Numbered from the stretch's first letter, positions 9,615 to 20,569 are shown. The stretch is DNA of 64,000 nt from Phocoena phocoena (GCF_963924675.1 NC_089220.1:118870697-118934696), one strand, 5' to 3'. Made by a program: numbers and translations. Notes: generated by a model from the sequence alone, not told the origin.

Positions 9615-11644
9615 AAAGCGAATATTGCAATAAAGCAAGTCACAGGAATTTTTTGATTTCCCAGTGCATATAAAAGTTATGTTTACACTACACTGTAGTC
9701 TATTAAGTGTGCAACAGCATTATGTCTAAAGAAATAACGTATATACCTTGGTTAAAACATAGTTATTGCTAAAAAATGCTAATAACCATCTGAGTCTTGA
9801 GCAAGTTGTAATCTTTTCGCTGTGGAGGATCTTGCCTCGATGTTGATGGCTGCTGACTGATCAGGGTGGTGTTTGCTGAAGGTTGGGTGACTGTGGAGAT
9901 TTCTTAAAATAAGATAACAAGAAGTTTGCTGCTTGGATTGACTCTTCCTTTCACGAATGATTTCTCTGCGGCAGGCAATGTTCTCTGATTGCATTTTACC
10001 ATAGTAGAACTTCTTTCAAAACTGGAGTCAATCCTCTCAAACCCTGCTGCTGCTCCATCAACTAAGTTTATGCAACATTCTAAACCCTTTGTTGTCGTTT
10101 CGGCAATCTTCACCAGCAGTAGATTCCATCTCAGGAAACCACTTTCTTTGCCCACCCATAAGAAGCAAGTCCTCACCTATGAAAGTTTCATCATGAGACT
10201 GCAGTAATTCAGTCACATCTTCAGGCTCCACTTCTAAGTCTAGCTCTCTTGCTACTTCTACCACATCTGCAGTTATTTCTTCCACTGAAGTCTGGAACCC
10301 CTCAGAGTCATCCATGAGGGTTTGCATCAACCTCTTCCAAACTCCCATTAATGCTGCTTTTCTGACTTCTTCCCATGAATCATGAATGTTCCCAATGGCA
10401 TCCAGAGTAGTGAATCCTTTCCAGAAGGTTTTCAATTTATTTTGCCCAAATCCATCAGAGAAATCACTAACTGTAGCAGCTAGAGCCTTACAAAATGTAT
10501 TTCTTAAAGAATAAGACCAAAAAGTCAAAATTACTCCTTGATCCATGGGCTGCAGAATAGATGTTAGCAGGCATGAAAACAACATGAATCTCCTTGTACC
10601 TCTCCATCAGGGCTCCTGGGTGACCAGGCACATTGCCAGTGAGCAGTAATATGTGGAAAGAAAGTAGGTATCAACAGTGGGCTTACAATATTCAGTAAAC
10701 CATACTGTAAAGAGATGTGCTGGCATCCAGGCTTTGTTGTTCCATTTTACAGCACAGGCAGAGTAGACTTAGCATGACTCTTAAGGGCCCTAGGATTTCC
10801 AGAATGGTAAATGAGGATTGGCTTCAGCTTAAAGTCACCAGCTGCCTAAGTCCCTAACAAGAGAGTCAGCCTGTCCTTTGAAGCCAGCACTGACTTTTCC
10901 TCTCTTGCTATGAAAGTTCTAGATGGCATCTTCTTCCAGTAGAAGCCTGTTTCGTCTACATTGAAAGTCCTCTGTTTGGTGTAGCCACCTTCATTCATGA
11001 TCTTAACTAGATCTTCTGGATAACTCGCTGCAGCTTCTACATCAGCACTTGCTGCTTCACCAGGTACTTTTACGTAATGGAGATGGCATCTTCCCATCAA
11101 CCTCATGAACCAAACTCTGCTAGCTTCCAACTTTTCTTCTGCAGCTTCCTCACCTCTCTCAGCCTTCACAGAATTAGGGCCTTGCTTTGGAGTAGGCTTT
11201 GACTTAAGGGAATGTTGTGGCTGGTTTGATCTTCTATCCAGACCACTACAACTTTCTCCATAGCAGCAGTAAAGCTATTTCCCTTTCTCAGCCTTCGTGT
11301 GTTCACTGGAGTAGCACTTAATTTCCTTCAAGAAAGTTTCCTTTGCATTCGCAACTTGGCTAACTGTTTGATGCAGGAGGACTAGTTTCTGGCCTGTCTC
11401 TGCTTCTGACATGACTTCCTCACTAAGCTTCACCATTTCTAGCTTTTGATTTAAAGTGAGAGATGTGTGACTCTTCTTTTCACTTGAACACTTAGAGGCC
11501 GTTACAGAGTTACTAACTGGCCTGATTTCAATACTGTGTCTCAGTGAATAGAGAGGCTGAGGGAAGGGAGAGAGACTGGGGAACAGCTGGTGGGTGGAGC
11601 AGTCAGAACACACAAAACATTCATCGATTAAGTTCGCCGTCTTA
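9615..11644. mobile_element. Tigger1 DNA transposon, main part
   Basis: Continues the outer end at 8331: 'gaatattgcaataaagc', 'gttatgtttacactacac', then the transposase region on the minus strand. Breaks off at about 11644 where another L1 follows ('cgattaagttcgccgtctta'). The distal 350 or so bases and the second terminal repeat were not found. Confidence 0.9.
9779..11505 (-). pseudogene. Tigger1 transposase relic (inactive)
   Basis: Minus-strand pogo/Tigger transposase of the DDE class, in pieces. The N-terminal CENP-B-like helix-turn-helix region is at about 11275-11505 ([16 protein letters not shown]), with the start codon apparently changed to ACG. The first catalytic Asp region is intact at 10954-10956 ([12 protein letters not shown]). 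The second catalytic Asp is replaced by Gly at 10635-10637 ([11 protein letters not shown]). The third region is present ([10 protein letters not shown], near 10550). The C-terminus reaches 9779. Frame breaks and stops separate the pieces. In the family this enzyme cuts and pastes the transposon at TA sites; this copy cannot. Confidence 0.88.
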
Positions 11645-12646
11645 CAAAGGATTCATCTCCAAAATTTACAAGCAGCTCATGCAGCTCAATATCAAGAAAA
11701 CAAACAACCCAATTCAAAAATGGGCAGAAGACCTAAATAGACATTTCTCCAAAGAAGACATACAGATGGCCAACAAACACATGAAAGGATGCTCAACATC
11801 ACTAATCATTAGAGAAATGCAAATCAAAACTACAATGAGGTATCACCTCACACCAGTCAGAATGGCCATCATAAAAAAATCTACAAACAGTAAATGCTGG
11901 TGAGGGTGTGGAGAAAAGGGAACCTTCTTGCACTGTTGGTGGGAATGTAAATTGATACAGCCACTATGGAGAACAGTATGGAGGTTCCTTAAAAAACTAA
12001 AAATAGAGTTGCCATATGATCCAGTGATCCCACTCCTGGATATATATCTGGAGAAAAACATGGTCTGAAAGGATACAGCACCACAAAGATCTTTGCAGCA
12101 CTGTTTACAATAGCCAAGACATGGAAGCAACCTAAATTCCATCGACAGAGGAATGGATAAAGAAGATGTGGTACATATATACAATGGACTATTACTCAGC
12201 CATTAAAAAGAATGAAATAATGCCATTTTGCAGCAACACGGATGGACCTAGAAATTGTCATACTGAGTAAAGTAACTGAGATAGAGAAAGAGAAATATCA
12301 TATGATATCGCTTATATGATACAAGTGAACTTATTTACAAAACAGAAACAGACTCACAGACTTAGAGAACGGAATTTATGGTTACCGGGGGGAAGGGATA
12401 GTTAGGAAGTTTGGGATTGACATGTACAAACTGCTATGTTTAAAATGCATAACCAACAAGGACCTACTGTATAGCACGGGGAACTCTGCTCAATATTATG
12501 TAACAACCTAAATGGGAAAAGAATTTGAAAAAGAATAGATACATGTATATGTATACCTGAATCACTTTGCTGTACACCTGAAACTACCACAACATTGTTA
12601 ATCAACTATACTCCAACATAAAATAAAAAATAAATTAAAAAAAAAA
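11645..12646 (+). mobile_element. L1 3' fragment (5'-truncated)
   Basis: Begins in late ORF2 ('aaaggattcatctccaaaatttacaagcag'; motifs [33 protein letters not shown]) and runs through a 3'UTR to an A-rich end near 12646. ORF2 is broken by stops and indels. Its insertion or a later deletion truncated the neighbouring Tigger1. Confidence 0.9.
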
Positions 12647-12929
12647 GAAGCACAACCCTCTTGCCTTCCATCTGATGACTGAGGCTCACCAGGGCCCCCA
12701 TGGGAGGAGGGAGCAGGCAGGAGAGGGACCCCTCACAGATCCAGAATCTTGGGGTGGCTGCTGATGTGCACAGATGAGGGAGGCCCTGGCTCAGTGTAGT
12801 TTGGCAACGGCCCTCGCTTGGCACACAGCACAGGTAACCCAGCAGGCCAGACTCCCTCGAGACCCAGTGCAGCCGAGGACAACTTTAAGAGGCAGTGCCG
12901 GGGAGAACGAGGTGGCCCTAATAGCTGAT

Positions 12930-13098
12930 GTTAAAGGAAACCTTGATCAACTGACAGGTGGATACACAAAATGTGGTCTATCCATACAATGGAATAGTAT
13001 CGAGACATAAAAAGGAACAAGGCACTGACGCATGCTACAACGTGGATGAACTTGAAACCGTGCTGCATGAAAGGGCCAGACACAAAAGGACATACATC
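12930..13098 (+). mobile_element. Old L1 (L1M) 3' end, left part
   Basis: 'acacaaaatgtggtctatccatacaatgg', 'catgctacaacgtggatgaac' and 'gccagacacaaaaggac' are typical of old L1M 3' ends. Continues after a SINE insertion. Confidence 0.8.
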
Positions 13099-13301
13099 GG
13101 GCTTCCCTGGTGGCGCAGTGGTTGAGAGTCCGCCTGCCGATGCAGGGGACACGGGTTCGTGCCCCGGTCCGGGAGGATCCCACATGCCGCGGAGCGGCTG
13201 GGCACGTGAGCCATGGCCGCTGAGCCTGCGCGTCCGGAGCCTGTGCTCCGCAACGGGAGAGGCCACAGCAGTGAGAGGCCCGCGTACCGCAAAAAAAAAA
13301 A
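13099..13301 (+). mobile_element. CHR SINE inside old L1
   Basis: Short-form cetacean SINE with intact A and B boxes and an 11-base A tail. Flanked by 'acatacatc' and 'tcatacatc'. Confidence 0.94.
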
Positions 13302-13580
13302 GTCATACATCATACAATTCCGCTTATATGAAATATGCAGAAGAGTTAAGTTCATAGAAACAGAAAGCAGATTAGTGGTTGGCGGTGGCTGGGGAAAAGG
13401 GGGGATGGGGGAGTGGCCACTTAATGGGGACAGGGTCTCCTTTGGGGGTGATGAAAATGCTTTGGAACTAGGAAGGGGTGATGGTCACACAACACTGTGT
13501 GTGTGCTAAATGCCACTGAAACTTTAAAATGTTTTGTTATGTAAATTTCACCTCAATTGAATCCTAATGATAATAAATAG
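13302..13580 (+). mobile_element. Old L1 (L1M) 3' end, right part
   Basis: 'gaaacagaaagcagattagtggttggcggtggctgggg', 'gggggtgatgaaaatgctttggaacta' and 'caacactgtg' complete the L1M 3' end begun at 12930. Confidence 0.8.
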
Positions 13581-15158
13581 GAGGAGGAGGAAGAGGACCG
13601 GCAGCTGCAGCCACTGCCTTGAGGCTCCTGTCTAGAAGGCCAGCCGTGGGTTGGCTTTCTCCTCTCCCAGGAAGAGCAGGGCCTCTCTGCATCTCCACCC
13701 CAATTAGGGGATGGGGCCGACACCCCATGACCTGTACTAAGGCCCAGCCTGGCCGGGCCCCAAGGCCTCATGCGGTCTCAGGAAGAGAAGCTGCTGGCCT
13801 CCCTGGTGGCAAGTGGTTGCTGGGCCTGGTCTCAGCCAAGGGCAGGGGGGCACTTTGGAAACACCGTTAGCACAATTCTCCATCTGGATTCCGAAGGCTC
13901 TGCCCCATCTCGGTGCTGCAGGGCCCCATGGAAGTGGGATGACCCTGCCTGACCTAGCACGGCAGGACCCAGAAGCCTCCCAGGCACCCATTTTCACTTC
14001 GGGCCCCTGTAGGGCACCCACACAGCCTGACTGGGTGCGGGGCGCCTGCTCTCACCTGCCTCACTGGTGAATAGCTCGGCCTATTTGAATAGATGTCCTC
14101 ACACTGAGGCCAAACCAGCGCTGCACTTCTCTTCTGTGGGCCTAGCTCTGTCCTCCGGGGCATCTTCCCTGGAGCCGCCCTCAGAGCTCTGAGATGGGCA
14201 AGGATGGGCTGGCCCACTGCACACCCACCCCGAGGCCTGCATCTGTCCCACCTGCAGGCCTGGCAGGTTTCTGCTCCTCCTATAGGCCTCAGTTTCCTAA
14301 CTCACAAAGTGTCCCGCCCAATTCAGGGGCTGTCCTAAAGCTCAGTTGAGACAAGGGGTGGAATATCGCTCAGCACAAGGTGAAAGGCTGCCTGGCATCA
14401 GGAGTCCTTTGGGTTGGACTTTCTTGGAATTTGCCTGTGACACCACACCCATGTTAAGTCATCTGGCTCGGACTGACTCCCACCCTTGGCCTGCAGCCAT
14501 TTCCCAGAAGAAGAAAGGCCAGCCCCGAAGGGGTGGCATTCGCTTCTCCCTAGGTGAGGCGGCATGCCAGTTGTGCTGGGTTTGTAGTCAGAGGTATTCC
14601 AGGGCTGGGCTTTTTCTTTCTCAGTTGCTGGCCCAGGCCCTTCCCCCAGATACTTGGTCTGCTCCCCACCTGCCGGCACTAGGGCCATGGGGAGGATGCA
14701 GTGGTGACAGACCAGACGAAGAGTCCAGAGCCTTGGGCCGCTTTTGGTGGGAACTGGCTGTGTGACCCTGGGCTGCCGTCCTCGTCCATGTGGTTTTAAA
14801 GGGACATTGCTGGCATTTTCAGCAGGCAAATAACGCAGGGCCTGCTCTGTGGCTGAGGGATGTTTGGCTGCCCTGGCCCTTCCCACTAGAAAGAGGGAGT
14901 CATTGTGCCCCAGTCATTGTGCCCCAGTCATTGTGAGAAGCACAGACACCTTCCCACATTTCCAGCCCTCCGGGGAGCAGGGGGAGGGGGCCTCTATGGG
15001 ACTGTTCTAACCTCTTCAGATGCTAGGTTCTCCTGGGAGCTCCGTGGAAACCCCGGCTTGCTAGCTGGGCTGCCTCCTCACGAGATCACTGGGTACCAGC
15101 CCCTCTGCTCGCGCTGGGCTGGGTGTACTGGGGGAGGCAGGTCTCCCTGGTTACTTTC
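13581..15158. other. GC-rich single-copy intron, nothing recognised
   Basis: Long overlapping open frames on both strands (for example 14398-14886 minus) have no recognisable domain. At 14905-14935 'agtcattgtgcccc' is repeated in tandem. A weak MIR-like piece may lie near 14730-14790. Confidence 0.45.
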
Positions 15159-15252
15159 CTGTTACGCCTCTGTCACCTCTCTGTTACTCCTCTGTTACCC
15201 CTCTGTTACTCCTGTTACCCCGTTACTCCTCTGTTACTCCTCTGTTACTCCC
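15159..15252. repeat. 11-bp minisatellite (CTCTGTTACYC)n
   Basis: About eight units of 'ctctgttactc' or 'ctctgttaccc', with two shortened units in the middle, between 'cctgttacgcctctg' and 'ttactcccacc'. Confidence 0.9.
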
Positions 15253-16164
15253 ACCTTACAGTTCCACCCCCACCCTCACCATCTCTAACCAGGTCCAAGG
15301 TCACAGTCATCCTCCGCCAGCCCCCAGCTCTCCCTGCTGAGCCTGTGGGAAGCCCAGCCTCTTCCGTGGCTTGGGGGTGGGGGGCGGAGGGGGGATCTGA
15401 GGCCGCGATTCCTCTGCACTGGCGCTTGTCTGTTTCAGGTGGCTCGTCTTCGGCAGTGACAGGAAGGGAATGCCAAATTAACACTGGGTAATAAATTCTG
15501 CAAAGCCAATAAAACCAAAGCAGAGGGATAGATGGAAGAACCGCAGCAACTGATTAAACATTTTTGTTGGCAGTCACAGACACATGGCACATTTTCCAAG
15601 GTTTGCATCAAGGAGACATCTGGCCATGGCCCATGTGTGCATGGGAGGGAATCCCAGTGAGTGGAGACAAAGGGGGCCAGGAGGGCAGGACCCTCCAAGG
15701 GGCAGCAGGCGGGGGAGCAGGCACTATTCGGGGGTCTGAGGTGCCTCCAGGGCAATGACCTCGGTGAGCTGTTAGGGACGCTTCCCAGGAAGGGCAGTGT
15801 TGGAGTCCTCGCCTGCCAACCCCGTGGGCTGCGGGAGCCGAGGCCTGGGAAAGAATGTTCCATGCTTGGAATGCCTGCTGATCAGCCCCACCACACCCCA
15901 CACCCAGACTCAGGATTCTGGATTCAAGGCCTGAGGCCCAGGCCTCCCCTGAGTCTGAGAGAGAAAGTGCGTGCCATTAGATGGGGTCAGAGCCGGCCCA
16001 GGAGGACCCTGGGGTGCCTAACTCCTTGGGCTCCCTGATCACAGTACAAAAACCTTTTCCTCCGTACCTCCACCCACAGCATTGCTCTCCCGGAGCATCC
16101 TTCCTCCTTCAAGGCCCCGCTGGGCTCTGGGACTCAGAGCCCCCTCTGCCTCTGAGACCCTTGC
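15253..16164. other. Single-copy intron, nothing recognised
   Basis: GC-rich, with chance open frames on both strands and no splice-flanked conserved segment. Confidence 0.4.
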
Positions 16165-16225
16165 TGGTGTAAGCTGCGTGCGTGTGTGTGTGCGTGCGTG
16201 CACACCCGCACACGTGCAGGCATAC
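16165..16225. repeat. Alternating purine-pyrimidine tract (GT/GC)n
   Basis: 'gcgtgcgtgtgtgtgtgcgtgcgtgcacac' followed by 'ccgcacacgtgcaggcatacatgc' is nearly all alternating purine-pyrimidine, a pattern able to adopt Z-DNA. Confidence 0.8.
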
Positions 16226-16829
16226 ATGCCACCCCAGCAGGCTCTGTACCGTATTCCTTTCTTTCCGCCCACGGTTGCTGACCATGCTGAAAGGCCCCAC
16301 TGGGGCTCTGCATGGGCTAATTTGGACCTCAGTCGTGGGGCTGAGGGCACACACAGGGAGTGGGCCAGTGGCCAGCTGACTTGGGCCTGTCTTCTGTTAG
16401 GAGGAACAGGATTTCCACACAAAACTCTCCAGTCCTTCAAAGACCCACCACCGCACATAGGATGAAGCCCAGTCTTCTCGGCTTCCCCTGAAGACCCTGC
16501 CGGGAGCAGCCCCAAGTCAATGCCCCTGAAACACAGGCCAGGGGGTCACTGTGAGAGGCTGGGAGCTGCTCAGAGGATGCGTCACTCACCCCCATGTCAA
16601 GGTGGGGGAACTGTTCCCACACATTTCAGACCCACTCAGGGCTATCAGCTCCCACCAAAACCCAGGGTCCACGAGCTTCCAGGTGCTTTTTCCCTCTTAC
16701 CTCACACATAGAGATACGGACTCGGGCTTCATCAGCTGGCTCTAGCAACGGCGCAGGGCACCCATGCTCCCTCATCCCAGACACGTGCTCCTTTGCTCCC
16801 ACAGAGGGGGCACAGCTCAGTCTAGCCAG

Positions 16830-17235
16830 ACCGTGTACCCACTGAAGCACTGGGTCCAGTCCACTGCCCAGCCCTGTGACTCCGCCCTCTCTGCCCCCTG
16901 GGCCTCGGCCCCGAGGAGCAAGTCACCTATGTACCCAGGACCATGGCCACAGCGTCCTAATTAGTCTCCCCACCTCCAGCCCCCTGGGCTTCAGCCCGGC
17001 CTCCGCCTTCTCCTTACCAGTCACACGAACTATTTGCTCTCCTTCAACTATGTCTCACTCAGTCTCACCTTCACAGATGTCACCATCTACCCTCACCTGG
17101 ACGACACCTGCTCACCGTCTGGGTCACCCGCTGAGGCCCAGCACAGAACTCAGCTCCCTGCATCGTGTCTCCCTCTTTGCAGCCTCAAGGTCTGGCAGAG
17201 GGTCTGTCACTAGAAAGTGTTTAGAGAATAAAGCT
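16830..17235 (+). mobile_element. LINE L2 3' region next to a TMEM266 exon
   Basis: Diverged L2 phrases: 'tcctaattagtctccccacctccag', 'gcctcaaggtctggcagagggtctgtcactagaaagtg' and 'agagaataaa'. It ends about 60 bases from the 74-nt exon, on the opposite strand to the gene. Confidence 0.55.
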
Positions 17236-17297
17236 TGGTCTCCCCGGGCCAGGAGTTGCCCTAAAGAGATGGTCACAGGGCCCAAGTCTCGACCTAC

Positions 17298-17371
17298 CTC
17301 TGAGAAGAACACTGAGAGAATGACCAGACTGATCCAGTGTATCACGCCAGCAAACTGGAACGCACTGGAAA
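17298..17371 (-). CDS. TMEM266: TMEM266 coding exon, 74 nt, S2 segment
   Basis: Minus-strand exon with a strong acceptor (pyrimidine-rich, TTTTGCAG|TT) and donor GAG|GTAGGT. Read from its third base it gives SSAFQFAGVIHWISLV followed by ILSVFFSE, matching the S1-S2 loop and S2 helix of the TMEM266 voltage sensor. The first two bases (TT) complete a Phe codon, so the preceding exon must end one base into a codon (phase 1). The 49-nt exon at 20406-20454 ends in phase 0, so these two exons cannot be joined in frame. The donor end is phase 0. The next exon (start of S3) is not in the window. Confidence 0.94.
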
Positions 17372-20010
17372 CTGCAAAAGCACAATAACAGGGGCCAATT
17401 TTAGGAGCAAGGAATTAGGTGCAACTGTAGAGGGGGCCTCACAGCACGGAGGCAGGCCTCCAGGAGCCCGGAGCATGAGTATTTAGAACTGGATGCATTC
17501 GGGCCAGAGAACACCAGGCAGCTTTAAGGGGTGTCTGTGATGGAGGTGGTGGGAGGCTGGTGGGCCGGTGATGCTGTTCTTCCCTCCATCCAACGGGCTG
17601 CCTCTCGGAGCTCCAGCTCAGTCCCATCAGCCGCCGTGGGCTTTGTGCCCAGAAAGAAGCCTTCCAGGGGAGCCTTCCAGAGGGAGCAGGAAGACATCTC
17701 AGACCTGGGTGGGCAGCTTCAGTCAGATCTAGTTGAGCTTCCAGAAATCCCCACAATTCACCCCCAAAGCACTGTGCACTGTGAGTGGGGCTTAAGGCAA
17801 GCTTACTCTTCTCATTCTGAAAATTCTGAGTGGCTGAGATGGCGGCGTCAGCCAGGGTCTTCTGGGGGAGAAGGCAGGAGCCGGGACTGGCGAGGACACC
17901 AGTGGTGGGGCAGGGTGTCAGCCTCCCGAAAGTGGCAGAGCGAGCAGCTGGGGGCTGCCACGCCTCCGGACGCCAGAGTATGAGCGGGGAGAGCTATCGG
18001 CCACTGAAAGCTCCCACCCCACCTTCCACCAGGCAATTCTTGGCATTAAGACAGCACCTCTGGGAGGCCCTTTCACAATACAGGGGCTGTGACCAGCCTC
18101 TGAGCTGTAGCGGAGCATAGTTTATCAGGGAGTGAGGCCAAAAGTAGGGTGCTGGGGCCCAGGACAAGGTCAGGTGGGCTCTGATGGAGAGTGGGTGGGA
18201 GGGGATGCCCCCTCAGAGGGCCAGCCTAAAAGAGATACTGGTAGAACGTCCCCAGACAGTGGGGCAGGACTAAAACAAGGTGCAGGAATGCAGCTGGCAG
18301 CACACTTCCCTCTGGTCAGCACGCAGCTCAGATCCCCTGGGGGACAAGGAAAGATGCCCAGAGCTATCAGTGGGGTGGGCTGGCCAAAAGAGAGGAACCC
18401 ACAGCCTCCCCCAAAGCTCTGACATCGGCAAGCCCTGGGGGTGGGTGGAAACAAGGTCCTGGAGCATGTCCTGGGGGTAGGAGGCTTCAAAGACAGGTTC
18501 CAAGTGGGAGACTTTGGGGTTCCTGGCTTTGGACCAATAGGAGCCTCAGAAGGCAAGTCCTGCCACACTGTGGATTCTTTCCGTCCTGGGTCACATGAAT
18601 AGGAGTGGGAACCGGGAGGCTGAGGCCTGTGTGACTCTGAAAAGACCTCCAGATGATTCTGGAAGCATAAAATCTCTCCCCATTATTTCTCAAATGAATT
18701 CCTGTGCCTTTTTTTATGGTTTGCTTTAGAAGAGCAATAAATCTCTGATTGTGCATTTTATGGAATTTAAGATGCCTTTTATGAGCTGCTAGTGGATCTC
18801 CCACCAAAATCAATCTCCTGGATGCTTAGTTTTAAGCAAAATTCCAGTGTCAGCCGTGTTCTCAGTTCTACTCAATGCCTGAGTGGCCAGGAGCCCCAAG
18901 TATAACCCAGGAAAGAATGACTCTGTTATGGTCAGACCTCATAAAAAGCAGACATACCAATGAGTAGGAGGGAAAGTATACAACATGGTTTAATTGAAGA
19001 CAGGTTGACTGTAAAATCAGTGCTAGTCACTTTCTGCTGGAAGATACTTTGATTGGAACCAAGGGGCCACCAGCTGTACAAAAGCCAACGAGGCTTATCA
19101 GACAAAAGCAATTCTGCACTCCCCGCCATCCTCTCTCAGAGAGTAGGTAAGGCTAATAGGACTTGGAACCCTGAATAGGACGGACCCTGAATACAGAGAC
19201 TCCAGTAAAGGGTCTGGGGGCATTTGAGAATAAGTCTAAGATGACTGAATGGGTCCGGGGGCGGCCAGATCTACAGTCCTGGAAGTTGGCCAATGGCAGG
19301 AAAGGAAATCTCTCGGGTTGGGGGCGGTCAACAATTTCATTTCTTTTTTTAATTTGCACTTGAATGAGCCGTCTTCTGACTGGGGGACCTCTGGGGAACC
19401 AGGAGCTCTACCAGAAACCACTCACTCAGCCAAAGCCAAGAGTCAAGACCCTTGGCCCCCTGCTGGTGCACCAAACAGGGGTCTACAGGGTGGGAGGCAG
19501 GAAGAGGGCCCTCTGCTCTGACAGACGTGCTGCCAAGGGACACCTGGAAGGACAGAAGAGGTGGCAGACAAGCTATCTGCTGCCATGTGCGTCAGGCTCC
19601 CGTGAACATGAAACTAGGACGAACACCAAGAGGACCAGGTTGGGAAAGAAAACTGGCCTGATGGCTTGAAGTCCCAGCTCTAATATCTCTCAACTAGGGA
19701 AAGTCTAACTTCTCCCAAGTTTAATTCCCAAATCCATAAAAAGGGAAAATACCAGTCTTGCCTGTCTCATAGGGTCGCTGCTAGGGTCAAATACATGGAG
19801 AAGTGCTTTCAAAATGATCACGTTATAGATAAATAACACTGCCAACTTACAGATGGATAAAAATACAAGGAATCATAGCGTCATTGTGGCTGCTGTCATT
19901 ATTAGTTACTACAAGGTGAGACGCCTCCACACATGGGAACTCTCTTTAAGCTACAGCAAATTCCAACCTGGAAAATTCCAAATGGGAACAATAAAAAAAA
20001 AAGGTGCACA
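17372..20010. other. TMEM266: TMEM266 intron where the S1 exon should be
   Basis: Read on the minus strand for a 3n+1-nt exon encoding a hydrophobic S1 helix with splice sites; none was found here or in 20011-20405. A MIR-like copy lies at about 19670-19840. The A/T-rich block 18660-18830 looks single-copy. The rest is ordinary intron. Confidence 0.6.
19670..19840 (+). mobile_element. MIR-like SINE
   Basis: 'gtcccagctctaatatctctcaactagggaaagtc' to 'aaatccataaaaagggaaaataccagtcttgcctgtctcatagggtcgctgctagggtcaaatacatggag' follows the MIR order, much diverged. Confidence 0.6.
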
Positions 20011-20237
20011 CAGGGGTCCCCAACATTTTGGATCTCATCAGTTTCTGATCATGGAATGCTGGGGAAGGGGAGTGAAGAGGCCACATTGGGCGGAGCAGGG
20101 CAAAGCGATGCTGGGGGTGGCGGGGAGAGAAGCTGCCAGATGCTTTCCTCCCAGTGGTCATACCCATGAGCCATGGGGCCGGGGTGGGCAGTGCCGTCAG
20201 GCTGGGGGCAGATCACACTGCTAGTTGGGGACCCCTG
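20011..20237. mobile_element. hAT-type nonautonomous element with perfect 14-bp TIRs
   Basis: Begins 'caggggtccccaac' and ends with its exact reverse complement 'gttggggacccctg'. 'ggtgcaca' precedes it and 'gatgcaca' follows three bases after its end, which fits a diverged 8-bp target duplication. No transposase inside. Confidence 0.8.
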
Positions 20238-20405
20238 ATGGATGCACATGGAATATTGACATCATATGTATTTACATATGTATCTCTCTTGCTACTCACA
20301 CTGGAGAAGCTTTATATCTATTAGAAGTTCCAGAGTCAGGAGAATCACCACCAATATTACACAGGCTACCAGGAAACTGTTGACACTTGCACTGAGCAAA
20401 AATAC

Positions 20406-20454
20406 CTGCCACACGGCTGCTCTCTTCCCACAGCACGGCTTCAGCCAGGTAGAC
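20406..20454 (-). CDS. TMEM266: TMEM266 coding exon, 49 nt, just before S1
   Basis: Minus-strand micro-exon. The acceptor is TTTTGTCCCCGCAG|G and the donor is CAG|GTATTTTTG, which is weak because it lacks G at +5. The first base completes the Gly codon from the 36526-36714 exon. The remaining 16 codons read STWLKPCCGKRAAVWQ, against SNWLKPCCGKRAAVWQ in human as I remember it. The basic, Cys-pair motif lies immediately upstream of transmembrane segment S1. The exon ends in phase 0. It is too short to stand out by ORF length and was found from its conserved peptide. Confidence 0.93.
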
Positions 20455-20569
20455 CTGCGGGGACAAAAGTGGGGGAGGAGGCACTGAGAAGGGGTGACGT
20501 CCCCACCACAGCCCTGCTCTCAACACATCCCCGGCTCTGTGCTTCCTGATGAAACACAGCTTTCTTCAA

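Noticed and set aside
14398..14886. 162-codon minus-strand open frame
   Set aside because: Overlaps a plus-strand frame of similar length; GC-rich chance ORF without family resemblance.
15159..15252. Short direct repeats that could suggest a CRISPR array
   Set aside because: Head-to-tail 11-bp units without spacers in a mammalian intron; a minisatellite.
17124..17297. Coding continuation of the S2 exon past 17298 on the minus strand
   Set aside because: The frame stays open, but the match to TMEM266 ends exactly at a GT donor; the rest is intron.
17640..17720. Minus-strand V-F-L-L peptide near 17690, resembling the start of the missing S1 exon
   Set aside because: Only four residues agree, there is no acceptor just before it, and what follows is not hydrophobic.
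19860..19922. Plus-strand hydrophobic stretch ending at a GTGAG donor-like site
   Set aside because: On the wrong strand for TMEM266 and better explained as a decayed MIR tail.
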